A program made the position numbers and the translations under genes. From Helichrysum umbraculigerum (taxonomy: Eukaryota > Streptophyta > Magnoliopsida > Asterales > Asteraceae): a stretch of 64,000 nt of DNA. The notes under the pieces are model-generated. The model did not search any database. It was not told the DNA's origin and worked only from the letters and a program-made list of their open reading frames with translations. Of this stretch, positions 41,222-51,350 are shown piece after piece; position 1 is the stretch's first letter, and every line of letters begins with the position of its first letter. The DNA is taken from assembly GCA_949592205.1 (NCBI GenBank), contig CATIUR010000003.1:154694759-154758758 (forward strand). The letters are read 5' to 3'.

Positions 41222-43361
41222 TGTAACGCCCAAAATTTCGTAAGTACAAAACCTTAAATTATATTATTTTAACTGTTTAAGTTAGAAGGACTAACTGTGT
41301 AATATGTTTTGTGTCAATAGGACTTACCATTTAATGAAATTGTTAGTAGAGGGACTAAAAGTGACAAGTACTATAAGTCGAGGGTTTAATTGTAAAATGC
41401 AGTATAAAAACACTGCTTCTGTAATCTTCTACTGCAATTACATACACAGAAAATAAAAATACGTACAGGGCTTGTGTGAGGTAGGTTTTGAAAGAACAAG
41501 AAGAAGGAAGCTAAATTAAAGCTAGGTTTTGTTAAATTAGTGCTTGTTAGCTTGCAAATAACTTCTTTAAGGTATGATTAACCTCCCTTTTGTGTTTAAT
41601 TGATGAATTTCATGAATTAGGTTAAACCCTAGTCTTGGGGTTTTGATGAATTAGTGGACTAATGATTCAATTAAGGTTTCATACACTTAATTATAGTATG
41701 TTCAATACATAAATGATATTAGTTTGGTTAAAACACCCATGATCATGTGTTTGAGAAAAATTGAATAATTATAATCATGACCATGTATATGATGATTGCT
41801 ATAAATGGGTAATTGATATGTATTGTGTGTGATTATGCATCAAAGAGTGATACTTGTGATGTTGGTAAATGGAATTGATGAGAAATTATGATAAATACCC
41901 ATTTATAAGCAATCACACATAAAAGTGTATGAAGCTTATAGTAAGATTATAAGTGTTATGAGATTTAACACCTTGTAGTATGATATGTGATATAATTAGA
42001 AAGTGATTGTGAAATTGATACGTGTTTATGTGATTATATGAATTAGGTGATAAACATGTTCAAGGTGTTACAAGTAATTATTCGTGTGGGCTATCACAAG
42101 GTAAGTTAATGGATGATGCTATCTTTCTTCAAGTAATGCTTGTTCCATTTACTTGGAAGGACCGGTAATGGATATGTCATTTACTTGATGAGTTGTGATT
42201 ATATACCGGGGTGTAGGCCCGAAGATGTTAATTCTTGCGGGAATTAGCATATGATATTATGGATCCTTAATATACGTATGTTGTGAAATGATATTGATTA
42301 TCATTGATAGCCCATTTCTTACTAAGCTTTATGCTTACTCTATTATGTTTATGTGTTTTAGGTGAGCCAAGTGGGACCCAGAGGGATCCGGGTAAAAGGC
42401 CCGAATGATGCTAGTGGTGGAGCTTGTTAAGTTATCGGTAACAAGCTAATCTTTTAAATCATGCTCTCGATATGTAATCACCCCTTTTGTTTAAGAAAAC
42501 TTAGTTTTGACACCTAATGTTGAAAGTCAAACATGTTGAAGTGTGGAAGTCAAATTAGTCAATGAGTTGGTATACTCATTGATAGTTTTGGAGATGATGT
42601 TATTGTATAATAGATGAATATAATGTGAATATAATGGTTTATGGAAATTTGATGTTAATAGTTAAGTTGAAGTATTGATAGTGAAAGTGGCATGAGTTGA
42701 CTTAGAATAGTCAAAGAAATGTGATTTGGGTGTTAGAATAGTGGTTATTTGGGTAAAGACCCAAACGGGTCTTCAAAGTGCCCAAATGGGTCACTAACGG
42801 GTCAAAAGGCTACGTTGAGTTGTAAATATGATATGACGAATGTAAACATTGCACTAGGTCCCAATTGTGGTATTAAAAAGGTAGTAGAAGTGTCAAAGTC
42901 TGAAGTTTGTTGGTTTGGAATTTGGTATGTCAACGGAAGTGGTCAAAAATGACCATAAAGTGGTCAACGATCCGTTTTCTCGTTAAACATGAAATTTGGA
43001 AAAGTGTTAATTGGGAAATGTTCATATAGTCATAATACACGTGCCTGCAAATTTTCATGGTCATTGGACTTGTCATTTTCAAGATATGCACGATCGAATT
43101 TTGGAAGATGGTAAAATGGACAGCAGGCTTCATTCCTGGGGAATGGGAGTCATTCCTGGGGAATTCGACTCAAATTTCTAACAGCATCCTTCATTCCTGG
43201 GGAATGGGAGTCATTCCTGGGGAATCTCTTATAAATTCAACATTTTCTTATTTAAATCTTTATTTGATCTAGGGAATGATACAACAAGTCTAAAATGTCA
43301 TATTAAAACGTAGGACTTTACGAAATGAAAAAAAAAATGTTCTAAATTTCGGGGTGTTTCA
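41222..43361 (+). repeat. 3' LTR of the Tekay element
   Basis: 2,140 bp, followed by TSD GGATA (43362-43366) and the right part of the 108-bp tandem array. It includes the paired CATTCCTGGGGAATG array at 43131-43225. Confidence 0.93.
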
Positions 43362-44100
43362 GGATAAAATAAATTCATCATTTTGGAATATATGATATTA
43401 TCCTAAGTTTAATAATGTAATATATGATATATGACATTACCAATATCACATATGTCACTATTAAATTTAGGATAAAAATAACTCATCATTTTGTAATATA
43501 GGACGTTATCCTAACTTTAATAATGGAATATATGATATATGACATTACCAATATCACATAAACTTAAGATAAAATTAATTCATTATTTTGGAATATATGA
43601 CATTATTCTAAATTTAATAATGGAATATATGATATATGACATTACCAATATCACATATGCCACTATTAAACTTAGGATAAAATTAATTCATCATTTGGGA
43701 TATATGATAGTATCCTAAGTTTAATAACGGAATATATTACCAATATCACATATGCCACTATTAAACTTAGGATAAAACTAATTAATCATTTGTGCATATA
43801 TGACATTATCCTAAGCTTAATAATCAAATATATGATATATGACATTATCAATATCACATATGCCACTATTAAACTTAGCATAAAATTAACCATTTTGGAA
43901 TATATGATATTATGCTAAGTTTAATAATGGAATATATGATATATGACATCACCAATATCACATATGCCAGTATTAAACTTAGGATAAAATTAATTCATCA
44001 TTTGGAGATATATGACATTATTTTAAGTTTAATAATGTAATATATGATATATGACATTACCAATATCACATATGCAGCTATTAAACTTAGGATAAAATTA
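43362..44100. repeat. Right part of the 108-bp tandem array
   Basis: About seven units of 95-110 bp built on GGATAAAATTAATTCATCAT and the 17-base inverted repeat CCTAAGTTTAATAATGG / CCACTATTAAACTTAGG. Units differ by point changes and small deletions. The array ends at AAATTAAACTTC. 44101-44340 is AT-rich with nothing recognised. Confidence 0.9.
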
Positions 44101-44740
44101 AACTTCTTGGTCATTCCTAAATCCATCGAATTTGAAAGACTTTTTTTTTACACAATAGAAGTACAACTAATCAAATTTAATTATCGAATAAGTATTTATG
44201 TATATTTAGATTATGAAATCAAAGTAAAAATGTTAAAATGTTATATAAACTAAAACTTTTGTTATATAAAATTCCTTACGAAAATTTGAAAAATTTACTT
44301 AAAAATTCAAACAACCCACCGTTAAATTGGTTTCTCCTTTTTTTTTTTTTTTTTCTAGATAAAACCCTAAAGTTTAGTTCTCCACTCACTTTCATCTCAA
44401 ACCTCTTGATTCCACCCACCCTTCCTCAAAACCTGCCGCACCCATGTTTCCTCCACCGTGTTCCGACCCTTCCTACATATTCACTCATATAAAACTTGCT
44501 TTTCCCTTTCTCTTTAGTTTTCTTCGATATCCATGCCAAGCAAGCATCTATTTTAATTTTAATTTTCATGTAGATAAAATCATGTGTATTCTTCTTCATC
44601 CTTTACTTCAATTGCTTCATCTACAATTTTAATTTAATTTAATTAATATCAGATTTTCTGTTATTCTTTCTTTTTTATCTAAAAAGATCAGAAAATAGTG
44701 TATACTGATACACAAGTGTTTGATTGATACAAGAAAGGAA

Positions 44741-45589
44741 ATGAGTCATGAATTGATGATCGTAGGACAACCAGCGACGGTGCCGGCGGCGGCAGCACCA
44801 CAATCGCCACCGCCGACGTCTTTAGCACCTGAATCCGGTTTCATCCGACGGATGAGGAACTGGTTAGGTATTATTTATTGCGTAAGGCTTGTGGTAAGCC
44901 TTTTCGGATTGAAGCTGTTTCTGAAATTGATGCTTACAAATCGGAATCCTGGGAACTTGCAGGTTTTTCTATAATTTTATTATTTAATTATTCAATTTGT
45001 TTGTGTTGTCCCTTATTATGTTCCAGTTTCCCCAAATTGTAGTAACTAGGTTATGTTGTTAACTTTTTAGGGAAAAGTAAAAAACAGTTGAATGTGGAAA
45101 TTATAGATTTATTTGTTAACATATATATTATGCGGAAATTTGGTAAAGCTTTGGATTAGAAACTTAACCAAGATGACTGTAATATTACGTGTATCAGAGG
45201 TTCAAATGAGGAATTATTAAAAAAAAAAAGGTAAAAGGGACAAACTTTTGATTCGCACATTAACCAATTCTTCACATGTGAACGGATCATATAACATACT
45301 CGTAAAACGCATTTAATGCATAAGTCTGCAAACGAATTGAGCTTTCTTTGAACAAATCTAGCTAGAGCTCAAGCTTGACCGAGTTGGGACCAGTGACTCG
45401 TTTTATCTATGTTTATGTATGCATGCATGAATATTTAGGGAAAGCGAGGTGAAGGTTATAATCAGGACTCTTATTTTGTGAAATTTGTGTTAAGCTTAAG
45501 ATTTCTAACATGATATTATTTATAAATTGTCAGATTATTCGAATTTGAAGACGAGAGACCTTGAATGGTACTTCTTCAGTCCTGTTGTG
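44741..45589 (+). pseudogene. Captured NAC transcription factor gene fragment (exon 1 and part of exon 2)
   Basis: Exon 1 (44741-44962) starts MSHELMIVGQPATVP with an Ala/Pro stretch. After a one-base loss near 44830 it reads FHPTDEELVRYYLLRKACG and KPFRIEAVSEIDAYKSESWE. It ends at GCAG before GT at 44963, which is where NAC genes have intron 1. Exon 2 begins after CAG at 45534 and gives DYSNLKTRDLEWYFFSPV in the right splice phase, then is cut at about 45589. This is NAC subdomains A, B and the start of C. The rest of the DNA-binding domain and the activation domain are missing. About 400 bp upstream (from 44340, CT-rich and AAACCCTAAA) may be the captured promoter and leader. It lies inside the CACTA element, so capture of host sequence is the simplest reading. 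The frameshift makes it a pseudogene. Confidence 0.85.
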
Positions 45590-46019
45590 CAGTGGTGGAT
45601 CTAGCATTGAAAATAACGTGGTTCACAAATTGTGAAGACAAAATAATCGGGTTGATGTACGGGTCGGGTTGCATCGTCAATGTAAAAGGTAAACATATAT
45701 AATCAATTATAGTATTCAACTCTATTCATTCTTTTATAATGAGGTTATACATATCGATATAAACTTCGCATACGTGACGATAAAACTTATAATACTATCT
45801 TACGTATATTTTGTAATAGATTACAACAAAAGTCATTTAAAATGTGGCCAACACTTTTTGTTGTGTTTATGTTTTACATGCTTTTAATGATTCCATGTTA
45901 CTGGAATATCAGAACATGATTCTTTTGAGATATATAGATTGAGGTTGATACTGGGAGTCATCCTTCTATTTTTGTAATTTAGATAAAGTAACATTTTCGA
46001 GTAATATTGTTAATTTCAG
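45590..46019. other. Junction between the NAC and AIG1 fragments
   Basis: NAC exon 2 breaks off at CAGTGGTGGATCTAGCA, which resembles the start of CAGTGGCGG-type (hAT-like) repeats. The other end of such an element is not clear. The last part (about 45950-46019) is AT-rich and ends in a CAG acceptor for the AIG1 exon. Confidence 0.4.
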
Positions 46020-46500
46020 GAAACCCTTAGTCTGTGTGAGAATCGTGTTGTCCTGTTTGACAATAAGATGAAAGATCAAACTTCGAGAGCTAATCAGTTA
46101 GAGAATCTTTTTTCTCTTGTGAAAATGGTGTAAGGAAAGAAAGATGGAATGCCATATAATGATGTGGTGCTTACGGAATTTCAGGTGAAAGTTATGCTTG
46201 TAGATCACTCATTATATCACAGTTACATGCTTGACCCATTATCGATAGAGTTTTAAATTGTCATATTAACAATGTTGGTATTCAGGTTTTTAGCGAATAG
46301 AATTCAAGCTTTGAAGGACACCAGTAATTATAATGAGCATATATCAGTGCTGAAAGATCAGATGCAAGTATTTGAAAAGGTAATCTTACATGTTTCGCTG
46401 ATGTTTATTATGATTAACTATCGATCTGAATTATATATGGTGGTTTAAATAGCTGGTCAAGCCAAAGCTGAAGGAGACAACTGTGAAACTTGAAGGGCGA
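46020..46500 (+). pseudogene. Captured AIG1/IMAP-family GTPase gene fragment
   Basis: Three exon-like blocks have matching splice signals. 46020-46184 gives ETLSLCENRVVLFDNKMKDQ, then a helical stretch (QLENLFSLVKMV), a stop (TAA at 46131-46133), and KKDGMPYNDVVLTEFQ before GT. 46286-46379 gives ANRIQALKDTSNYNEHISVL and KDQMQVFEK. 46453-46500 gives LVKPKLKETTVKLEGRL. The NRVVLFDNK box and the coiled C-terminus are marks of the plant AIG1 GTPase family (domain PF04548), which is linked to defence and membranes. The P-loop exon is absent. With the NAC piece it is a second host gene captured on the same strand within the CACTA element. Confidence 0.75.
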
Positions 46501-46865
46501 TTAATTTGAGGGCTGGGTTTAGGAGATGATTCATACATTATTAAGGGCTGATTACAGATATGATTATAGGGTTGGGTTCATACATTTCATGGCTGATTTG
46601 CACATGTTTAAAGGCTGATTACAGTATGTGTTTTGTGAGTGACAAAGGGGCGGGTTGAGTCACAATGGCTAGGCTACTGGTGGTTGGTCTAGGTCAGACT
46701 ATAGCAGGTAACATGTAAAGATATATGGAAGTTGGTTACCTATGAAAATTAATCGAATGAGAAGATTAAATTGCTGTTAGATTATAGAGAAAGTCTGTAC
46801 ATTTATACATGTGATAGTTTGTCATAACGTACAAGTCTGTACACACTTGTATTTTTATTTTGTAG
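46501..46865. other. CACTA interior with GGGCTGATT repeats
   Basis: Short dispersed repeats of GGGCTGATTACA and GGGTTGGGTT. No gene is recognised. Confidence 0.5.
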
Positions 46866-48096
46866 ATCTCAGGATGGGCTGAAAGAATTGTGGTGACTTT
46901 TAACAATGATGGGAAACCAGTAGGTGATGAAAGGAAAGAGCTTGTGCAATACTTAGGTTCAATCCAGAATATCAACTATATGTAGGTAATAGTAGGTAAA
47001 CAAGACTTATTGTCATCATGGTAGTATGGTTGTATACTTGTATCTCTTAAGAATTGACGGACGTTCCACATGAGAATGCACCTAAATGACTCAATCAAGA
47101 CCTGTAGCTTAATCAAGTACCCCCTGTGATTTTTGAATTTTTATATACATGACTTATTTACATGTTTTATATATATAGGAACTTCGTAACTAAGTTAGTT
47201 AGGCATTTAAGTTTTTGTTACATTACATATTAGTTAGCTTGATCAACTACATGTAGGTAACCGTAGGTAAACAAGACTTATTGTCATGGTAGTATGGTTG
47301 TATACTTGTATCTCTTAAGAACTGCAGGACGTTCCACATGAGAAAGTACTTGTAGCTTAATCAAGTACCCCTTGTGATTTTTGAATATTACATACATGAC
47401 TTATTTACAGTATTTTATATATATAGGAACTGCATAACTCCGTTGGATCTTACAAAACACCAGAATCACAGCAAAACGCATATCCACGTCCAGAGTCTTG
47501 ATCAAACAAAAATGTGTCTCCACAACTACTACTACTACAACAAGTATGTATTTCAATATGTTCATAATTTCTTTACTTTAATTACTTTCAGATGCATATA
47601 AGCCAAAAATCAATTTGTTTTAGGAATTTAAGTGTAGACTGTGACACTTAAAGAAATCAAGTATTATTGTGTTCGGTACCGTATACAATTCAGATGGAAA
47701 ACAAATGCTTCATAGCAAAAAACTCCCAAATGATTGCTACAAAGTGTCAATTGAAGAATCGTTAGTGGATGCAACATGCATACCGGATGTAGGAAATAAT
47801 GGTTTCAAAACAGTTAAGGATGTAGTAGGTAGTTTTGTTGGTTGGCCAAAGAATCAAGTGGTTTTTGATGAAAAGGTAAATACATTTATTTTATAAACCT
47901 ATTCTTCATATTTAATTTAATGTTTGATACATTTGGCTTTTGTTTCGTACAGGTAACACCACCAGCTTCCATACCAAAGGTTGGTGAGAACAAAGCTGCA
48001 CCTAAATGCCAAAAAAAGCGCAAATTTATTTCTCGTGATAGCCTGCAAAAGCAAGCAAGGCCCAACTTGAAAAGTCAAAAGTCTTTAAATTTGTGA
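46866..48096 (+). pseudogene. CACTA Transposase_24-like gene relic, plus strand
   Basis: An exon from about 46873 gives GWAERIVVTFNNDGKPVGDE and LVQYLGSIQNINYM, the start motif of Transposase_24 proteins (VxFNxxGQPVG). After introns, 47669-47878 gives YKVSIEESLVDATCIPDVGN and FKTVKDVVGSFVGWPKNQVV, matching the GSYVAWPK segment of plant En/Spm proteins. A last exon (47952-48096) gives a basic tail ending KSQKSLNL and TGA. The middle (the part present in the minus-strand relic at 26282-27783) is missing here, so the two relics may be parts of one gene separated by inversion. Parts of 46980-47360 are duplicated (AACAAGACTTATTGTCAT and TGTATACTTGTATCTCTTAA occur twice). Confidence 0.6.
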
Positions 48097-48174
48097 TTTT
48101 TTAATTTATAGATCATGGTTATTTTAGCATTTTTTTTTTATGTACGACATTCAACTATATATTTGGTTTAGTTA

Positions 48175-48241
48175 TGACATTCCAATTTTGTTTTGTTTGA
48201 ATTTGTTTTGTGTATCTTCTTATATTTTGTTATATATTGCA

Positions 48242-48286
<45 letters not shown>

Positions 48287-48350
48287 CATTCCAATTTTGT
48301 TTTGTTTGAATTTGTTTTGTGTATCTTCTTATATTTTGTTATATATTGCA

Positions 48351-48430
<80 letters not shown>
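48175..48430. repeat. Tandem duplication containing TA microsatellites
   Basis: The segment TGACATTCCAATTTTGTTTT ... GCAACTACA followed by (TA)n occurs twice (from 48176 and from 48285), each with its own TA run (about 40 and 75 bp). ORFs rich in Ile-Tyr here are microsatellite translations. Confidence 0.9.
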
Positions 48431-48431
<1 letters not shown>

Positions 48432-48499
48432 ATGTATATATACATACATATACATACATATATACATATATATACATACATATATGCATGTATAATTCA

Positions 48500-50015
48500 T
48501 ATTGTGACACAAATTATTTATTTCTTAAATGTGGCTAAAAGATTTACGTACATAATATGGTCACACTAATAACACTTTTGGCCACTGTTTGCTTAATTTG
48601 TTGTGCGACTAAATATTACGAAACGTCACACAAGCAAAAAATTCATGTGGCCATTTGATGCACAATAGTCACACAAAAAAAATATTTACTTGTCTTTAAA
48701 AAGCATATGGTGACAATTATTAAAACATTTGGCCACTTATTGCTTAACTATATGTGACTAGATCCCTATAATAAACATGCTTTGTGTGACTAAATATTAG
48801 AAAACGCTACATAAATATAAAATTCATGTGGCCATTGAATGAACAATTGTCACACAAAATACACATTTACTTTACTTTAAAAAATATATGGCAACACTTA
48901 TTATCACATTTGGCCATTTTTTGCTTAATTGTATGTGACTAAATCCCCAAAAAAAGATGCTTTGTGTGACTAAATATTACAAAACGCCATGCAAACATAA
49001 AATTCATGTTTCCATTGAATGCACAATAGTCACACAAAAAACACATTTACTTGTTTTTAAAAAGCATATGGTCACACCTAGATAAACTTTTGCTCACTTA
49101 TTGTTTAATTGTATGTGACTAGAACCCCATTAAAAACATGCCTTGTGTGACTAAATATTACAAAATTCTACACAAACATAAAATTCATGTGGCCATTGAA
49201 TGAGCAATTTTCATACAAATTACACATTTACTTTACTTTAAAAAGCATATCGCCACACTGATTAACACTTTTGGCCATTTTTTGTTTAATTGTATGTGAC
49301 AAATTCCATAAAAAAATGCATTGTGCGACTAAATATTACAAAACGCCACAGAAACATAAAATTCATGTGGCCATTGGATGAACAATAGTCACACAATAAA
49401 CACATTTACTTGTCTTTAAAAAGTATATGGTCACACTTATTAAAACTTTTTGCCACTATACGATTAATTGTATGTGACTAAATCACCAACAAAACAATTG
49501 TTGTGTGACTAAATCATCGCAAAAGCCACATATATTATATATTCATGTGGCTAAAGGACGGAGTATAGTCACACAAAATACACACTTAATTGATTCTACC
49601 AATCATATGGTCACACTCATTAACAGTTTTAGCCACTTTTAGCTTAATTGTATGTGACTAATTCCCTAAAAATACATTCGTTGTGTCACTAAATAAACGC
49701 AAATGCCACGTGTATTATATATTCATGTAGCCAAAGGACGAACAATAGCTACTCTCAAAAACCGCTCGTGTGACTATAAAGTGTTTACGGTCACTAAAAC
49801 TGATTCAACCAAAATAAACTTGTACATAACCAGTCACACATTTTATGGTTTTGGTTACCGATTTTAAATGGATACGGCAACTAACTCTCTAATGTCACCA
49901 TATGTACCTTATGGTCGCTCGACCTTTCGTCACACCTACGTTAAAAAACCAAGTGTGACTATATGCATATCGTCACACTTTTTTGGTGTAACGAAATCTC
50001 AATTTTGTTCTAGTG
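48500..50015. repeat. Right subterminal repeats and TIR of the CACTA element
   Basis: Six or so units of about 180-190 bp from 48590 to 49560, each with TTGTATGTGACTAAATC, TTTGTGTGACTAAATATTAC, AAAATTCATGTGGCCATTGA and AATAGTCACACAAAA. Farther right the words become denser and less regular (GTCACAC, TGTGACTA) up to the TIR. No gene. Confidence 0.88.
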
Positions 50016-51350
50016 TAAATGCAATCGTGATTCCTATGAAAGTGAGTTAGGATTTATTTTTCTGTTTGAATTATGTATTTAATTGTTTTATATGTTATGT
50101 TTCTTTTGGTTTTGTTTTGTGTGCTGTGCTGTTGAATGATGCTGCTGACACGGACTTGTACGCGCATGCTATTGGACTTTTCAAGAGATATCAGGGGAGT
50201 TTTACTGTTCTACTTCTTTTCTCTCATTTTCACTATGATTTTATTCTGTTTAGTACAATGGGGACATTGTACAACTTAAGTGTGGGGATGGGGGTCGAAA
50301 AGAAGTTTACTTGTTCTTAGGTTTTGTTGTATCTTTTTGAATTTCAATTTAAAAAAAAAAGGTTTTATTTTTAAGTTTTGAAACTAAGTATTTATTAATT
50401 AAAATAGTTTTATTAAAAGTTTGTTTTTATTTTTAAAGTTTAGACTTTAACATGGATTAAACTTTTTGTACATATAATTGTAAAATAATAATAAATGATG
50501 TATAGTTTCATTATATGATGTACTGATAGGCAATCTATATGAAAATTTCTGAATTTTAAGAAGTAAATTTTAAATTTGTATATTACTTTGTGGTAAACAT
50601 TCTATGATGTATGACAAAAAGTCTTAATTCCTAGATCTAGCATGCAATATTTTATATTTTTGATATTTATATAAAACCATTTGGGGGTTTACTAATTGTT
50701 TCCTCTGTTGTATGAAAATACAGACCTGGTCTCATATTAGTATTCTTAAAAATAAGCAAAAGAAATATAAAATCTTTAAAATCTTAAGATTCCCAAATTA
50801 ATCAAACTATGTCGCTCTGTTATACTAAGGTATAGACCTGTCACCGCTGGTTTGATTTAAAAAGGGTTTGCTTTACTTGAATCAAGTTATGTTGCTTTGT
50901 TGCGTGAAAATGCAGACCTGTCACCAATGTCTTGATTCTTAAAAATGATTTTTGTATACTTATTATAAATATAAAGTAAAGTGCATGACTAAATTTTAGG
51001 AGTATATCATAAGTGGGGATCATAAGTAATGTACATACTAACAATAAAGTGTTTTCAGAAATTTGAGTATAGATTGTTTAAGTGGACAACAATATTAGTA
51101 ATTGTTGATGAGCTATATATTATGTGAATAATAATAAAGGAATTTATTCCCTTATTGTACAAAATAGTTATCCATGTTAATTAAATTGTTTAAATTTTAG
51201 AAATTGGAAACAGATTTTTAATTTGGGTATTTTATTTTTTAAATATTAGTTTTATGCTTATAAGTAATTATATTTTGATTAGTGAGTTATATTTAGTAGT
51301 TTAGTTTTAGTCTACTTGAGGACAAGTAGAGTTTAAGTGTGGGGATAATT
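50016..51350 (+). other. Athila 3' internal region after the CACTA insertion
   Basis: It starts with the TSD copy TAA. GGGGACATTGTACAACTTAA, two AAGTGTGGGGAT phrases (about 50276 and 51333) and three AGACCTG repeats (50723, 50836, 50913) are landmarks of the Athila post-pol region. No env-like ORF of useful length remains. The purine tract AAGTGTGGGGATAA precedes the LTR. Confidence 0.75.

Larger units (their letters stand above)
30988..43361 (+). mobile_element. Tekay chromovirus (Ty3/gypsy) with intact gag-pol ORF, damaged 5' end
   Basis: Both 2,140-bp LTRs (30988-33127 and 41222-43361) begin TGTAACGCCC and end GGTGTTTCA, with roughly ten differences by eye. TSD GGATA at 30983-30987 and 43362-43366. 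The integrase ends in a chromodomain, which defines chromoviruses. Two events damaged the 5' end. The first LTR is followed by 592 bp that copy the right-hand flank plus the last 65 bp of the LTR. A solo LTR (33730-36195) also splits the primer-binding site. Gag-Pol is one open frame of 1,540 codons. Confidence 0.93.
24207..50015. mobile_element. CACTA (En/Spm) DNA transposon, 25.8 kb with nested insertions and captured host gene pieces
   Basis: The left end begins CACTAGTACAAAAATGAGAT (24207). The right end, reverse-complemented, begins CACTAGAACAAAATTGAGAT (50015). The TIRs match at 18 of 20 bases and continue as GTCACAC-like sequence. A 3-bp TSD TAA flanks it (24204-24206 and 50016-50018), as expected for CACTA. 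Both ends have long subterminal regions full of GTCACAC and TGTGGCTA words, the binding sites of the family's accessory protein. Inside are relics of a Transposase_24-type gene on both strands, but I found no Transposase_21-type (TNPD) gene, so it is probably non-autonomous. Without the Tekay insertion (12.4 kb) it would be about 13.4 kb. Confidence 0.92.

Noticed and set aside
44720..44974. 84-codon ORF as a small gene
   Set aside because: After the first 30 codons the NAC sequence is in another frame. The ORF end is a frameshift product.
48210..48569. 119-codon Ile/Tyr-rich ORF
   Set aside because: It is a translation of TA microsatellites.
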